Below are positions 1 to 6,456 of a stretch of DNA of 12,851 nt, piece by piece. The notes below the pieces were generated by a model. It was not told the DNA's origin, ran no database searches, and saw nothing but the letters and a program-made list of their open reading frames with translations. Both the position numbers and the translations under genes were made by a program. The stretch's first letter is position 1. The number at the start of each line of letters is the position of its first letter. The stretch covers positions 1 through 12,851 of the forward strand of contig CANQLK010000041.1 of assembly GCA_947624665.1 (NCBI GenBank). Direction: 5' to 3'. Source of the DNA: Candidatus Gastranaerophilales bacterium. GTDB taxonomy: Bacteria; Cyanobacteriota; Vampirovibrionia; Gastranaerophilales; Gastranaerophilaceae.

Positions 1-77
1 GGGATTCGAACCCACGGTACGCTCGCACGTACGACGGTTTTCAAGACCGCTCCGATCAACCGCTCCGGCACTCCTCC
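1..77 (-). tRNA. trnS: tRNA-Ser (anticodon UGA), 3' end cut by window edge
   Basis: Read on the minus strand, the 5' acceptor strand GGAGGAG starts at 77. The anticodon loop CTTGAAA carries UGA at 43-41, which reads UCN serine codons. A long variable arm at 17-32 (GTACG/CGTAC stem) marks a class II tRNA, and with the UGA anticodon this identifies tRNA-Ser. The T arm (GGGTTCGAATCCC) occupies 13-1. The last seven acceptor bases and discriminator lie outside the window, so whether CCA is encoded cannot be seen. Confidence 0.96.
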
Positions 78-170
78 GTTGCTTGTCTATATATTAATAA
101 AAAAATATTCAATTGTAAAGAGTTTACTTATTTCTCTTTTTTTGCTTTCTTTACTGCAATTCCAAATACA

Positions 171-206
171 AAATTTTCATAGTATCTAAAAATACTATGA
201 AAATTT
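171..206. terminator. Perfect 15-bp hairpin, probable bidirectional terminator
   Basis: Arms 171-185 and 192-206 are exact reverse complements (15 bp) around a 6-nt loop (ctaaaa). It lies 16 bp past the stop of the minus-strand response regulator gene and before the minus-strand tRNA-Ser. The outer stem base pairs are A/T, so each strand reads a run of T at the 3' base of the stem (AAAATTTTG on the minus strand). This fits an intrinsic terminator isolating the regulator gene from the tRNA. The stem has few GC pairs, so its strength is uncertain. Confidence 0.75.
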
Positions 207-222
207 CGCATTTATTTTTTAT

Positions 223-906
223 CTATATAATGTTTTCTTTAATAGCCTTTACAGCTGCCTGAACTCTATCATCTACACATAATTTTTGAAGGATACTGCA
301 AACATGTGCCTTCGCAGTATGAACACTGACTATCAATTCTTTTGCTATTTCCGTATTACTTTTTCCGTTTACCAAGTGTTTAAGCACTTCAAGTTCACGT
401 TCGGTCAATTGAGCTCTTGCATCTTGTGTATTATTTGTTTGAACCAAGGAAACATTTTCAGGTTTCGGGAAAAAGTTCAGAGCTGCCGATGATACCCCCG
501 GATCTACCCAACAAGCTCCATCTGCAACATTTTTTATCACTTCGGATAATGTTTCGGGAGATATGTCTTTCAGGCAGTATGCATTTGCGCCTGCGCCCAA
601 TGCTGCTATTACTTCTTCGCCTCTTTCGTGAGAGGTTAATATTATTACTTTTGTCTGCAATCCTTTTTCTTTTATTTTTATAGTAGCTTCTAATCCGTTA
701 ATTCCGGGTAAACCTAAGTCCATTAATACAACATCGGGTTTTAATTTTTGTATTATTTCTATCCCGATTTGCGCATCTTCTGCCTCTCCTACGACATTTA
801 TATTTTCGTATTCGTTTAATGTTGATTTCAAACCGACTCTGGTTAGTTTATAATCCTCTATGATTACAACACTTATAATTTTGTTACCTTTAACTGTTTC
901 TACCAT
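223..906 (-). CDS. NarL/FixJ-family response regulator with LuxR-type DNA-binding domain
   Basis: Cytoplasmic two-component transcription factor of 227 residues, the normal length for the NarL group. The receiver domain spans roughly residues 11-130: acidic pair E17/D18, phospho-acceptor D63 in VVLMDLGLPG, conserved T91 and K113 in the YCLKD motif. The LuxR-type helix-turn-helix spans about 165-221 (LTERELEVLKHLVNGKSN followed by EIAKELIVSVHTAKAHV), the classic recognition helix of the family. The ATG at 906 has an AAAGG Shine-Dalgarno 7 nt upstream, and a TATAAT-like box lies at 961-956 on this strand without a clear -35. No histidine kinase gene is adjacent, so it is an orphan regulator in this window. 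Target genes and signal cannot be read from sequence. The family call is very secure. Confidence 0.95.
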   Translation of the reverse strand: MVETVKGNKIISVVIIEDYKLTRVGLKSTLNEYENINVVGEAEDAQIGIEIIQKLKPDVVLMDLGLPGINGLEATIKIKEKGLQTKVIILTSHERGEEVIAALGAGANAYCLKDISPETLSEVIKNVADGACWVDPGVSSAALNFFPKPENVSLVQTNNTQDARAQLTERELEVLKHLVNGKSNTEIAKELIVSVHTAKAHVCSILQKLCVDDRVQAAVKAIKENII

Positions 907-1099
907 TACTTAGCCTTTCTTCTCTCTGCTTTATACTTATTATTCTTTTGGTGTAATTATAAAGTTTATATTAGACCAATAATAATTTTAAAGTAATTAA
1001 TCAAATGTATAATTTCCAATTAGCCACTTGTATTATATGAGATGGCGAAAAGCTTTTTATAGCAACAGGTTTCACAGCATTATAGTGATAAAAAAATTT

Positions 1100-1591
1100 T
1101 TATTTTTTTTGATTTGCAATACCAACTACATCAACCAAGAATGTTTTTACCCAAGAAAGTCCGAGAACGGCACCTGCTAATTTTCCTACCGGAATTTTAC
1201 CGATTTTGCCTATTCTTACGGCAATTGCAGATAATGCAAGCATTGGAGCATTATTAAATATAGTCATTCCGGCACCTACTATGTATCCTTTTACATTATT
1301 AATAAAATGAGAAGTACCGTTTGTCATTTGTCCCAAATACCAGCCTTTTTTCATTGCTGCTATCGTTGCACTTTCTTTATTTATCGTGTAATAATTTTTA
1401 TTCAAATTGTAGAGTCTGTTTGCCGAATTTACTTCGTCAGTAATATTTGATTTTTCTTTACCGTTAACATGTGAATCATATATAACAGAAGCAATTGTTG
1501 CGCCGCCAATTACCTTAGAAGCCGCTGCCAATGGTTTTCCTGCTAATTTTTTCGCCGCATTTATTATCTGTGTGTTTATACCTACAGCCAC
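1100..1591 (-). CDS. Small Gly/Ala-rich hydrophobic protein, unknown function
   Basis: I do not recognise this 163-residue protein. It starts with GTG at 1591, supported by an AAAGGAG Shine-Dalgarno at 1607-1601. There is no N-terminal signal peptide; the N-terminus is an Ala/Lys-rich amphipathic stretch (NAAKKLAGKPLAAASK, residues 11-26) followed by a Gly/Ala hydrophobic patch (28-37). A polar Asn-rich middle (41-75) leads to two further hydrophobic Gly-rich stretches at about 102-125 and 136-158, which could be membrane-inserting or oligomerising helices (glycine-zipper-like spacing GYIVGAG, GKLAGAVLG). The preceding gene ends 14 bp upstream and its stop codon overlaps this gene's ribosome site, so the two are almost certainly co-transcribed and may work together. 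A lineage-specific structural or membrane-associated protein is a guess only. Confidence 0.8.
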   Translation of the reverse strand: MAVGINTQIINAAKKLAGKPLAAASKVIGGATIASVIYDSHVNGKEKSNITDEVNSANRLYNLNKNYYTINKESATIAAMKKGWYLGQMTNGTSHFINNVKGYIVGAGMTIFNNAPMLALSAIAVRIGKIGKIPVGKLAGAVLGLSWVKTFLVDVVGIANQKK

Positions 1592-1600
1592 TTTAAGTTT

Positions 1601-1607
1601 CTCCTTT
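1601..1607 (-). promoter_or_regulatory. Shine-Dalgarno AAAGGAG fixing a GTG start
   Basis: On the minus strand AAAGGAG (1607-1601) sits 9 nt before the GTG at 1591-1589. It overlaps the TAA stop (1608-1606) of the upstream gene, an arrangement typical of coupled translation in an operon. Confidence 0.8.
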
Positions 1608-2334
1608 ATACTTCTTTCTTATTTTCTGCGGATTTTAGCAGTGCCTTACTAGCAAGTGCAGCTTCTTGTCCGTATAATTTATCAGACTTTTGGCATTCTT
1701 TTAACAGCTCAGCGGTTTTTTCATCACCTTTTGCGTTTCCTCCGGCTATTAAACTTATTGCCATTAATCTGTTATTTGCATCGGGATCCAATAATGCCGT
1801 ATTTAATAATGCGGTTAAAGCAGGATCTTTATATCTTGTATCATCTTCTTCAAATCTGTTAATTAATTCCGTTATCCCGTCTTTTCTTACCGCTTTATCA
1901 GGACTCTTTAAATAACTTTCCAAAGTCTTTATATAGTCGTCGGTTAATTCTACAACCTTCTTTTTTTCTTTTTCCTTCTTTTCGGTTTTATCGGTTTGCG
2001 TTGTTTCGTTATTATTACTAATGGGGGTATTTGCCAATACAGGTTCCGCTGCACTGTTTTGCGGCATATTTGGAATAGACGGCATTGTGTTTGAAACAGG
2101 CCCGCCCAAGGCAGAAGGATTATTTATATATATATTTACAGCCGAAGCTTGCTTTTTATCGTTCGTACCATATATCGAAGCCTGCGGATAATTGTATATC
2201 TGCGAATTTGAATCAGGTGTCACCGTAACCGTCTGCGAATTCGGCTGCAAATTATTGTAATTTCCGTAATAATTCTGCAGCGGTGTTACGCTTTGCATTT
2301 GATTTAAAGGATTATTGTTATATATTTGAGGCAT
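1606..2334 (-). CDS. HEAT-like repeat protein with Asn/Gln/Pro-rich N-terminal tail, unknown function
   Basis: Protein of 242 residues in two parts. Residues 1-115 are low complexity, rich in Asn, Gln, Pro, Tyr and Ser, and probably disordered. A Lys/Glu-rich linker (116-128, KTEKKEKEKKKVV) follows. Residues 130-238 form alternating helices of HEAT/ARM type: about 133-163 (YLKSPDKAVRKDGITELINRF), 167-199 (ALLNTALLDPDANNRLMAISLIAGG) and 203-236 (AELLKECQKSDKLYGQEAALASKALL). Such helical solenoids usually act as protein-binding scaffolds; that is family knowledge, and the partner is unknown. There is no signal peptide or membrane segment. The ATG at 2334 has AAGGGA upstream. It is the first gene of a two-gene unit with the Gly/Ala-rich protein and is divergent from rpiB. 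HEAT similarity is by eye and moderate. Confidence 0.82.
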   Translation of the reverse strand: MPQIYNNNPLNQMQSVTPLQNYYGNYNNLQPNSQTVTVTPDSNSQIYNYPQASIYGTNDKKQASAVNIYINNPSALGGPVSNTMPSIPNMPQNSAAEPVLANTPISNNNETTQTDKTEKKEKEKKKVVELTDDYIKTLESYLKSPDKAVRKDGITELINRFEEDDTRYKDPALTALLNTALLDPDANNRLMAISLIAGGNAKGDEKTAELLKECQKSDKLYGQEAALASKALLKSAENKKEV

Positions 2335-2416
2335 ATTTATCCCTTACTTATAACACATATATATAAACACTTATTTCCAGAAAAACGTGCTATTTATTTA
2401 AATTCTTTCTTAATAT

Positions 2417-2442
2417 TTGTAACAATTTTATTATTGTATTAT
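2417..2442 (+). promoter_or_regulatory. Possible rpiB promoter (TATTAT -10)
   Basis: TATTAT at 2437-2442 is a fair -10 hexamer. TTGTAA at 2417-2422 resembles a -35 box, but the 14-nt spacer is short. Transcription would begin near 2449, leaving about 19 nt of leader before the ATG at 2468. If this promoter is real, the in-frame ATG at 2441 lies inside the -10 box and cannot be the start. Confidence 0.35.
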
Positions 2443-2454
2443 GCTGTTATTAAC

Positions 2455-2460
2455 AAAGGA
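2455..2460 (+). promoter_or_regulatory. Shine-Dalgarno AAAGGA deciding the rpiB start
   Basis: AAAGGA lies 7 nt before the ATG at 2468, optimal spacing. The upstream in-frame ATG at 2441 has no such site. Confidence 0.75.
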
Positions 2461-2467
2461 AATTAAA

Positions 2468-2902
2468 ATGAACGATGCAAAAATTATAATAGGTTCTGAT
2501 CATGCCGGATTTGTTTTAAAGGGTAAAATAATTGAATTTTTAAAAGAAAACGGTTATAAAGTATTTGATTATGGCGTATTCACGGAAGAATCCACAGACT
2601 ATCCGCTGATAGCAAAGGAAGTCGCAAAAAATGTTGTTTCAGGCGAATACGAAAAAGGTATTCTGATTTGCGGAACAGGGGTTGGAATGTGTATTTCTGC
2701 AAACAAAATTAAAGGAATCAGAGCCGTTGTTTGTTCCGATACCACAACAGCCAAATTCTCGAGATTGCATAACGACACTAATATTTTGTGTTTCGGACAA
2801 AGAATTATCGGTGAGTATTTAGCAAAAGATATTTGCAAAATATGGCTTGATACTCCGTTTGAAAGCGACAGACACCTAAAAAGAATTAACCTTATTGATT
2901 AA
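2468..2902 (+). CDS. rpiB: Ribose-5-phosphate isomerase B (RpiB/LacAB family)
   Basis: Cytosolic enzyme interconverting ribose 5-phosphate and ribulose 5-phosphate in the non-oxidative pentose phosphate pathway. From the ATG at 2468 it is 144 residues, the usual RpiB length. Visible motifs: GSDHAG at 9-14 (D11 and H12 in the substrate site), YP after D44 (DYP), the catalytic cysteine C68 in ICGTGVGMCISANK, H101 in SRLHNDTN, R112 in QRIIG, and the terminal phosphate-binding R135/H136 in DRHLKRI. An in-frame ATG at 2441 would add nine residues (MLLLTKEIK) not typical of the family and lacks a ribosome site, so the shorter start is preferred. Its last 11 bp overlap the 3' end of the convergent receiver-STAS gene. 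LacA/LacB subunits are the main alternative but are not expected as a lone gene. Confidence 0.96.
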   Translation: MNDAKIIIGSDHAGFVLKGKIIEFLKENGYKVFDYGVFTEESTDYPLIAKEVAKNVVSGEYEKGILICGTGVGMCISANKIKGIRAVVCSDTTTAKFSRLHNDTNILCFGQRIIGEYLAKDICKIWLDTPFESDRHLKRINLID

Positions 2903-3794
2903 ATTCTTCTTTTATAATATTTACTGCTTTTTCTATATTATCCGCAATGGGAATTACATCTTCCAAATATACGTTAGATAAAGCTTCTTTTATTTCCGCG
3001 GAAGGGTTTATAAGTATAAATTTTCCTTTATTTTCTGCGCAGATTTTATAAATTTCGGCAAATATCGATGCGTTATCCGCGTCAAATGATGCAATTTCTC
3101 TCATATCGAATAAAACATGATTCATGCCCGAGAATATTGACGAATTAATACTTTTGATTATCGAATCATATATTTTTTGTTCATTAAATCTTTTTATAAG
3201 ATAAGCGGCTATATTATTGTTAATTGTATATTTTGTATAAGCAATCGTTTTATCTGACTGGAATGTTGTACTAATGAATTTCAAAAGTTTTGAGTGCCAA
3301 TCTTTATCTTTTTGTATATACAAATCAGCTCCGTTTTCGTAACACTGATCTATTAAGGATGAATCATCGGTGCCGGAAATAACTACTATTTTGCTTTCGC
3401 AATCCGTTTTATCTCTTTTTTGGACGGACATTTTTATTAAATCTATTCCATCTAAGCTGTCGGGAATAAATAAATCGACTATAATACAATCAAAATGCGC
3501 TTTATGCAATTCTGATATTGCCTCTTCTTTTGTTCTTGCTATTCTTGGAACTATGCCTATTTTCTTTAGCAATGTAGATAATTGATATATGGATAATTCC
3601 AAGTCATCAGCTATTAATATTTTTTTATCGGCAAGAGAGTTTACTTTTACGTCGGAAGAAAAAGAGTATATTTTTCTTTCTATTGCTATCAAAGCCTCGG
3701 AAATATCTTTTGGTTCCACTTCAGAGATGTTTTTCTTCCTTTCCATGGAAGCCAGTTCAAATAATTTAATGAGTTGTTCGTTTGTTATTTCCAT
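2892..3794 (-). CDS. Response regulator receiver fused to a STAS-type domain
   Basis: Cytoplasmic signalling protein of 300 residues. Residues 1-50 are a helical lead with no recognised domain. A CheY-like receiver spans about 56-175: acidic D63/D64 in ILIADDLELS, phospho-acceptor D107 in CIIVDLFIPDSLDG, S140 in VVISGTDD and K162 in YIQKDKDW. Residues 185-300 look like a STAS/anti-sigma-antagonist fold (HVLFDMREIASFDADNASIFAEIYK, given here as two parts: HVLFDMREIASF then DADNASIFAEIYK), with the usual helix and NP-(S)-AEIKEAL strand-helix after it. In classical antagonists the loop reads DSSG and a serine is phosphorylated; here the aligned stretch is D238-A-D240-N, so the phosphosite is an aspartate. 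It lacks a DNA-binding output, so it probably works by protein contact, perhaps partner switching. A good extended -10 promoter precedes it; the ribosome site is weak. Confidence 0.88.
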   Translation of the reverse strand: MEITNEQLIKLFELASMERKKNISEVEPKDISEALIAIERKIYSFSSDVKVNSLADKKILIADDLELSIYQLSTLLKKIGIVPRIARTKEEAISELHKAHFDCIIVDLFIPDSLDGIDLIKMSVQKRDKTDCESKIVVISGTDDSSLIDQCYENGADLYIQKDKDWHSKLLKFISTTFQSDKTIAYTKYTINNNIAAYLIKRFNEQKIYDSIIKSINSSIFSGMNHVLFDMREIASFDADNASIFAEIYKICAENKGKFILINPSAEIKEALSNVYLEDVIPIADNIEKAVNIIKEEFNQ

Positions 3795-3824
3795 ATATTA
3801 CCGTTTCAATTCTTCGTAGTCATT

Positions 3825-3853
3825 ATAATATCAGAATTTTATTTTATTTTCAA
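3825..3853 (-). promoter_or_regulatory. Promoter of the receiver-STAS gene (extended -10)
   Basis: On the minus strand the -35 box TTGAAA (3853-3848) is followed after exactly 17 nt by TATTAT (3830-3825), preceded by TG one base away (TGaTATTAT), an extended -10. Transcription would start near 3818, about 24 nt before the ATG at 3794. This is a close match to a sigma-70 type promoter. Confidence 0.65.
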
Positions 3854-3876
3854 TACAAATAAAATTTTAAGTATTG
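3851..3876. promoter_or_regulatory. Inverted repeat CAATAC-N14-GTATTG, possible operator
   Basis: CAATAC (3851-3856) and GTATTG (3871-3876) are exact inverted half-sites separated by 14 AT-rich bases. The left half-site overlaps the -35 region of the minus-strand promoter. In a divergent control region this could be a regulator binding site, though six-base arms in AT-rich DNA can arise by chance. Confidence 0.3.
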
Positions 3877-3941
3877 TATCAGCATTCGGTATCAAATTTA
3901 TTAAAAAGTGACAAAAAATTTATTTTGATGATTTAATGTAT

Positions 3942-3970
3942 TTGTTAGGCATGTATAATATTAGTATAAT
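3942..3970 (+). promoter_or_regulatory. Promoter of the three-gene operon, sigma-70 type
   Basis: TTGTTA (3942-3947) and a perfect TATAAT (3965-3970) are separated by 17 nt, the optimal spacing. The expected start is near 3977, giving a leader of about 27 nt that carries AGGAAAG (3986-3992) before the ATG at 4004. Two more perfect TATAAT hexamers flank this -10 at 11-bp steps (see the tandem repeat entry). Confidence 0.75.
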
Positions 3971-3985
3971 ATTTATATAATACTT
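3953..3985 (+). repeat. Tandem 11-bp repeat carrying three TATAAT boxes
   Basis: Three successive 11-bp units (gtataatatta, gtataatattt, atataatactt) place exact TATAAT hexamers at 3954-3959, 3965-3970 and 3976-3981. The period is close to one helical turn, so all three face the same side of the DNA. Only the middle one has a -35 hexamer at 17 nt. The last would start transcription at the ribosome site and is unlikely to be productive. Confidence 0.7.
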
Positions 3986-4003
3986 AGGAAAGTATAGTAA
4001 AGT

Positions 4004-5215
4004 ATGAAGTTTGGCAATTTTTTTAAGATTCTTTTAGTGTTTGTATCTGTGATAATTTTATCTCTTCCTTCTTTTTCGGAAGTTCAGTTTGAAAATAAAT
4101 TATCTAAAATCATTATAGATGAACCTTTTGATAAAAATTTTAATATCAATCTTATTTTTGAAAACGAATTCAACGGAAATGCATTTGTTCAAAAACGTCA
4201 AAACGGTTCATATTATGTATTTGTTCCAAATACAGCAGCTTCCGATAAAGATATCAAGGTTATTTACAGAGATGGTAATAATAAATCCAAAATAAAAATT
4301 GATATTGAAAAATCTGTATATCAAAAGGATGATAAAGATACTGCGTACGTAAAATTGGATGTCAATCTGGCAAACGGTTATACAATCGAATTGTATTCAA
4401 AAACACTTGAACAACTTGAAAAAGAACCTTTCGTGTTCAGCTTTAATTTGGGCAGGACAATCTGTTTGGTTATACTCGTTGCTGCTCTTGCAGGCTTAAT
4501 AAGGATTATGCTTTTGGCTCGTAAAACTTCAAATAAATATTCTCGTTCAATTCATCGTCAAACGCCTGAAAGCGTTCAGGTAAATGAATTTGATTCCGAC
4601 TCAAATGAAGACAGTCAGCCGCAGGAAGAAAAATCTGTTGAGATGACTTCAAATGAAGAATTCCATATTCTTCCTAACCTTAAAAAGAAACAAACACTTA
4701 AGCATTCCGATAACAATACATTCAGTTGCTTTGATATTCCTATGGCAGAAGACTTGAATACTTCGGAATCTGCATTCACACTTAACAATCCAATTAAACA
4801 AAATCCGAAGTCAGTTATGGAAAAAACTGCGAAATCAAAAGTTACAAATCCGATTACAAAATCTTTCGTTGATGAAGCTTCTCAATTAGATTTACCCGTT
4901 GTTGAAGATATTAAAAATAAAAAGAATAATACTCAAACACAAAAAGCTAATGAACCCGAGCTTATTTCGGAACTAAAAATTACACCGACAAAAGGTTTCT
5001 ATCTTACAACTTTGAATGATTCTTTCAGCTTATTTGGTTTCGTCGGAGCTAATATTATACTTCTGAAACAATTTTCCGATCTCTCTCAGATAAATCTTCA
5101 GGCTAGATTTTATGACAGACAAAAAGAATCTGACTTATATATCGTAAGACTTGATTCATATAAAGCAATGGTAGAAATAAGCGATACGGGAATGAAAGAA
5201 TTGGCTGTTCTTTAA
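4004..5215 (+). CDS. Single-pass membrane protein, signal peptide plus long cytoplasmic tail, unknown function
   Basis: Unrecognised 403-residue protein. Residues 1-25 form a signal peptide (FFKILLVFVSVIILSLPSFS, cleavage plausible near SFS-E). Residues 26-148 are a polar, beta-strand-rich domain expected in the periplasm. One transmembrane helix at about 152-172 (TICLVILVAALAGLIRIML) ends in positively charged residues (RKTSNK), which orients the rest to the cytoplasm. Residues 180-320 are acidic, Gln/Ser/Lys-rich and probably disordered, with a repeated short motif (FDIPMAED at 243-250 and LDLPVVED at 295-302). Residues 320-403 look like a small folded beta-rich domain. It is first in an operon and its TAA shares one base with the ATG of the binding-protein gene (TAATG), so translation is coupled. 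Layout suggests a sensor, anchor or assembly factor; no enzymatic motif is visible. Confidence 0.88.
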   Translation: MKFGNFFKILLVFVSVIILSLPSFSEVQFENKLSKIIIDEPFDKNFNINLIFENEFNGNAFVQKRQNGSYYVFVPNTAASDKDIKVIYRDGNNKSKIKIDIEKSVYQKDDKDTAYVKLDVNLANGYTIELYSKTLEQLEKEPFVFSFNLGRTICLVILVAALAGLIRIMLLARKTSNKYSRSIHRQTPESVQVNEFDSDSNEDSQPQEEKSVEMTSNEEFHILPNLKKKQTLKHSDNNTFSCFDIPMAEDLNTSESAFTLNNPIKQNPKSVMEKTAKSKVTNPITKSFVDEASQLDLPVVEDIKNKKNNTQTQKANEPELISELKITPTKGFYLTTLNDSFSLFGFVGANIILLKQFSDLSQINLQARFYDRQKESDLYIVRLDSYKAMVEISDTGMKELAVL

Positions 5216-6456
5216 TGACAAAAAAGATATTTATATTTCTTTTCATTATTAGTATTATTTTTTTAATTTTTGCTCAAAGAGTTTCGTTTAATGATACCGA
5301 AAAAGTTTTAAGATTTTCTTCATGGGGTTCGCAAAGTGAAATAAAGATATTGAATTCCGTAATTAATGATTTTGAAACTGCAAATCCCGATATAAAAATA
5401 GATTTTATACATATACCGCAGAACTATTTTCAGAAATTGCATCTTTTGTTTGCTTCGGGTTTGGAGCCTGATGTTATTTTTATAAATAATCAAAATATTT
5501 CATTGTATGAAGAAGCGGGATTATTGGAAAATCTTTCCCCTTATTTTGGAAACAGTGAAAAAAATTTTTTTGCTGCGGCTTTAGATTGTTTTAAATATAA
5601 AAATTCTTTATATGCAGTTCCAAGAGATATATCAGGCTTGGTTATTTATTATAATAAAGATATTTTTGACGATTTAAAAATAAAAATACCCGATAAAATA
5701 AACAATATATATGAATTAAGAGATTTAGCAATAAAATTAACCAACAACGGACATTTCGGAATAAATTTTGAAGAAGATTCCCTGTTTTGGTCATATTATT
5801 TAGCCTCAAACGGCGGCGGAATAGTATCTGACGATAAAAAATCGGTAATTATTAATTCAAAACAGAGCATAGAAGCATTAAATTTATATGCGGATATGAT
5901 AAACAAATACCACGCTGCACCTTCAAAATCTCAAATAGGCAGTATGACTACGGCACAAATGTTTATAAACGGGAAGCTTGCGATGTATCTCGGAGGCAGG
6001 TGGATGGTGCCTAAATTCAGAGAAGTAATTCCTTTTAACTGGGATGTAATTGAATTCCCGTCATCGAATGAAAACAAGGTATATATTGATGCCTCAGGCT
6101 GGGCGATTTCAGCTAAATCAAAGAATAAAGATGAAGCAATAAAATTTGTTAAATATCTTTCATCGGAAGAAATTATTAACAGATTTACGGACAGCGGTTT
6201 AATAATACCTTCAAGAATTGATTCGGCAAAACATTTACTTATGGCGGATAAAAACAAAAAACCTAAGCATTCTGCCGTTTTTACGGATATGATTGTTAAT
6301 GCCAAACCGACTCCGGTTAACAAAAATTTCAGCTCGGTTAATGATATAATAAAAGAAACTTCTGAAAATATTTTTGCAGGGAAAGAAACGCCTCAAGATG
6401 CTTTTAATGAAAAAGTTATAAAAAAAACGGAAAGACTTTTAAATGGAGCTTATTGA
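5215..6456 (+). CDS. Extracellular solute-binding protein, family 1 (sugar type)
   Basis: Periplasmic binding protein of 413 residues, normal length for the MalE-like family. N-terminal hydrophobic segment 4-20 acts as signal peptide or anchor. There is no cysteine near it, so it is not a lipoprotein, in keeping with a Gram-negative cell. Family signatures: LRFSSWG (32-38), NDFETANPDIKIDFIHIP (51-68), FASGLEPDVIFI (79-90), YAVPRDISGLVIYYNKDIF (133-151), MFINGKLAMYLGGRW (249-263) and ASGWAISAKSKNKDEAIKFV (293-312). Known members deliver sugars or polyols to ABC importers. No ABC permease or ATPase lies nearby; instead the gene overlaps a membrane protein upstream (1 nt) and a nucleobase permease downstream (14 nt). 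The ligand cannot be told from sequence. Either the ABC partners lie elsewhere or the protein serves in sensing or with an unusual partner. Confidence 0.93.
   Translation: MTKKIFIFLFIISIIFLIFAQRVSFNDTEKVLRFSSWGSQSEIKILNSVINDFETANPDIKIDFIHIPQNYFQKLHLLFASGLEPDVIFINNQNISLYEEAGLLENLSPYFGNSEKNFFAAALDCFKYKNSLYAVPRDISGLVIYYNKDIFDDLKIKIPDKINNIYELRDLAIKLTNNGHFGINFEEDSLFWSYYLASNGGGIVSDDKKSVIINSKQSIEALNLYADMINKYHAAPSKSQIGSMTTAQMFINGKLAMYLGGRWMVPKFREVIPFNWDVIEFPSSNENKVYIDASGWAISAKSKNKDEAIKFVKYLSSEEIINRFTDSGLIIPSRIDSAKHLLMADKNKKPKHSAVFTDMIVNAKPTPVNKNFSSVNDIIKETSENIFAGKETPQDAFNEKVIKKTERLLNGAY

Noticed and set aside
1048..1057. Palindrome AAAAGCTTTT between the regulator and the Gly-rich protein genes
   Set aside because: Short, AT-rich and not tied to a promoter or a loop; best treated as chance.
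2441..2467. Upstream in-frame ATG for rpiB
   Set aside because: It has no Shine-Dalgarno and may lie in the -10 box; the ATG at 2468 has AAAGGA at 7 nt and gives the normal enzyme length.
5215..5290. Lipoprotein signal on the solute-binding protein
   Set aside because: No cysteine follows the hydrophobic segment, so a lipobox is absent.
5931..6323. Open frame of 130 codons on the minus strand
   Set aside because: It is antisense to the well-supported solute-binding protein gene and has no recognisable features.
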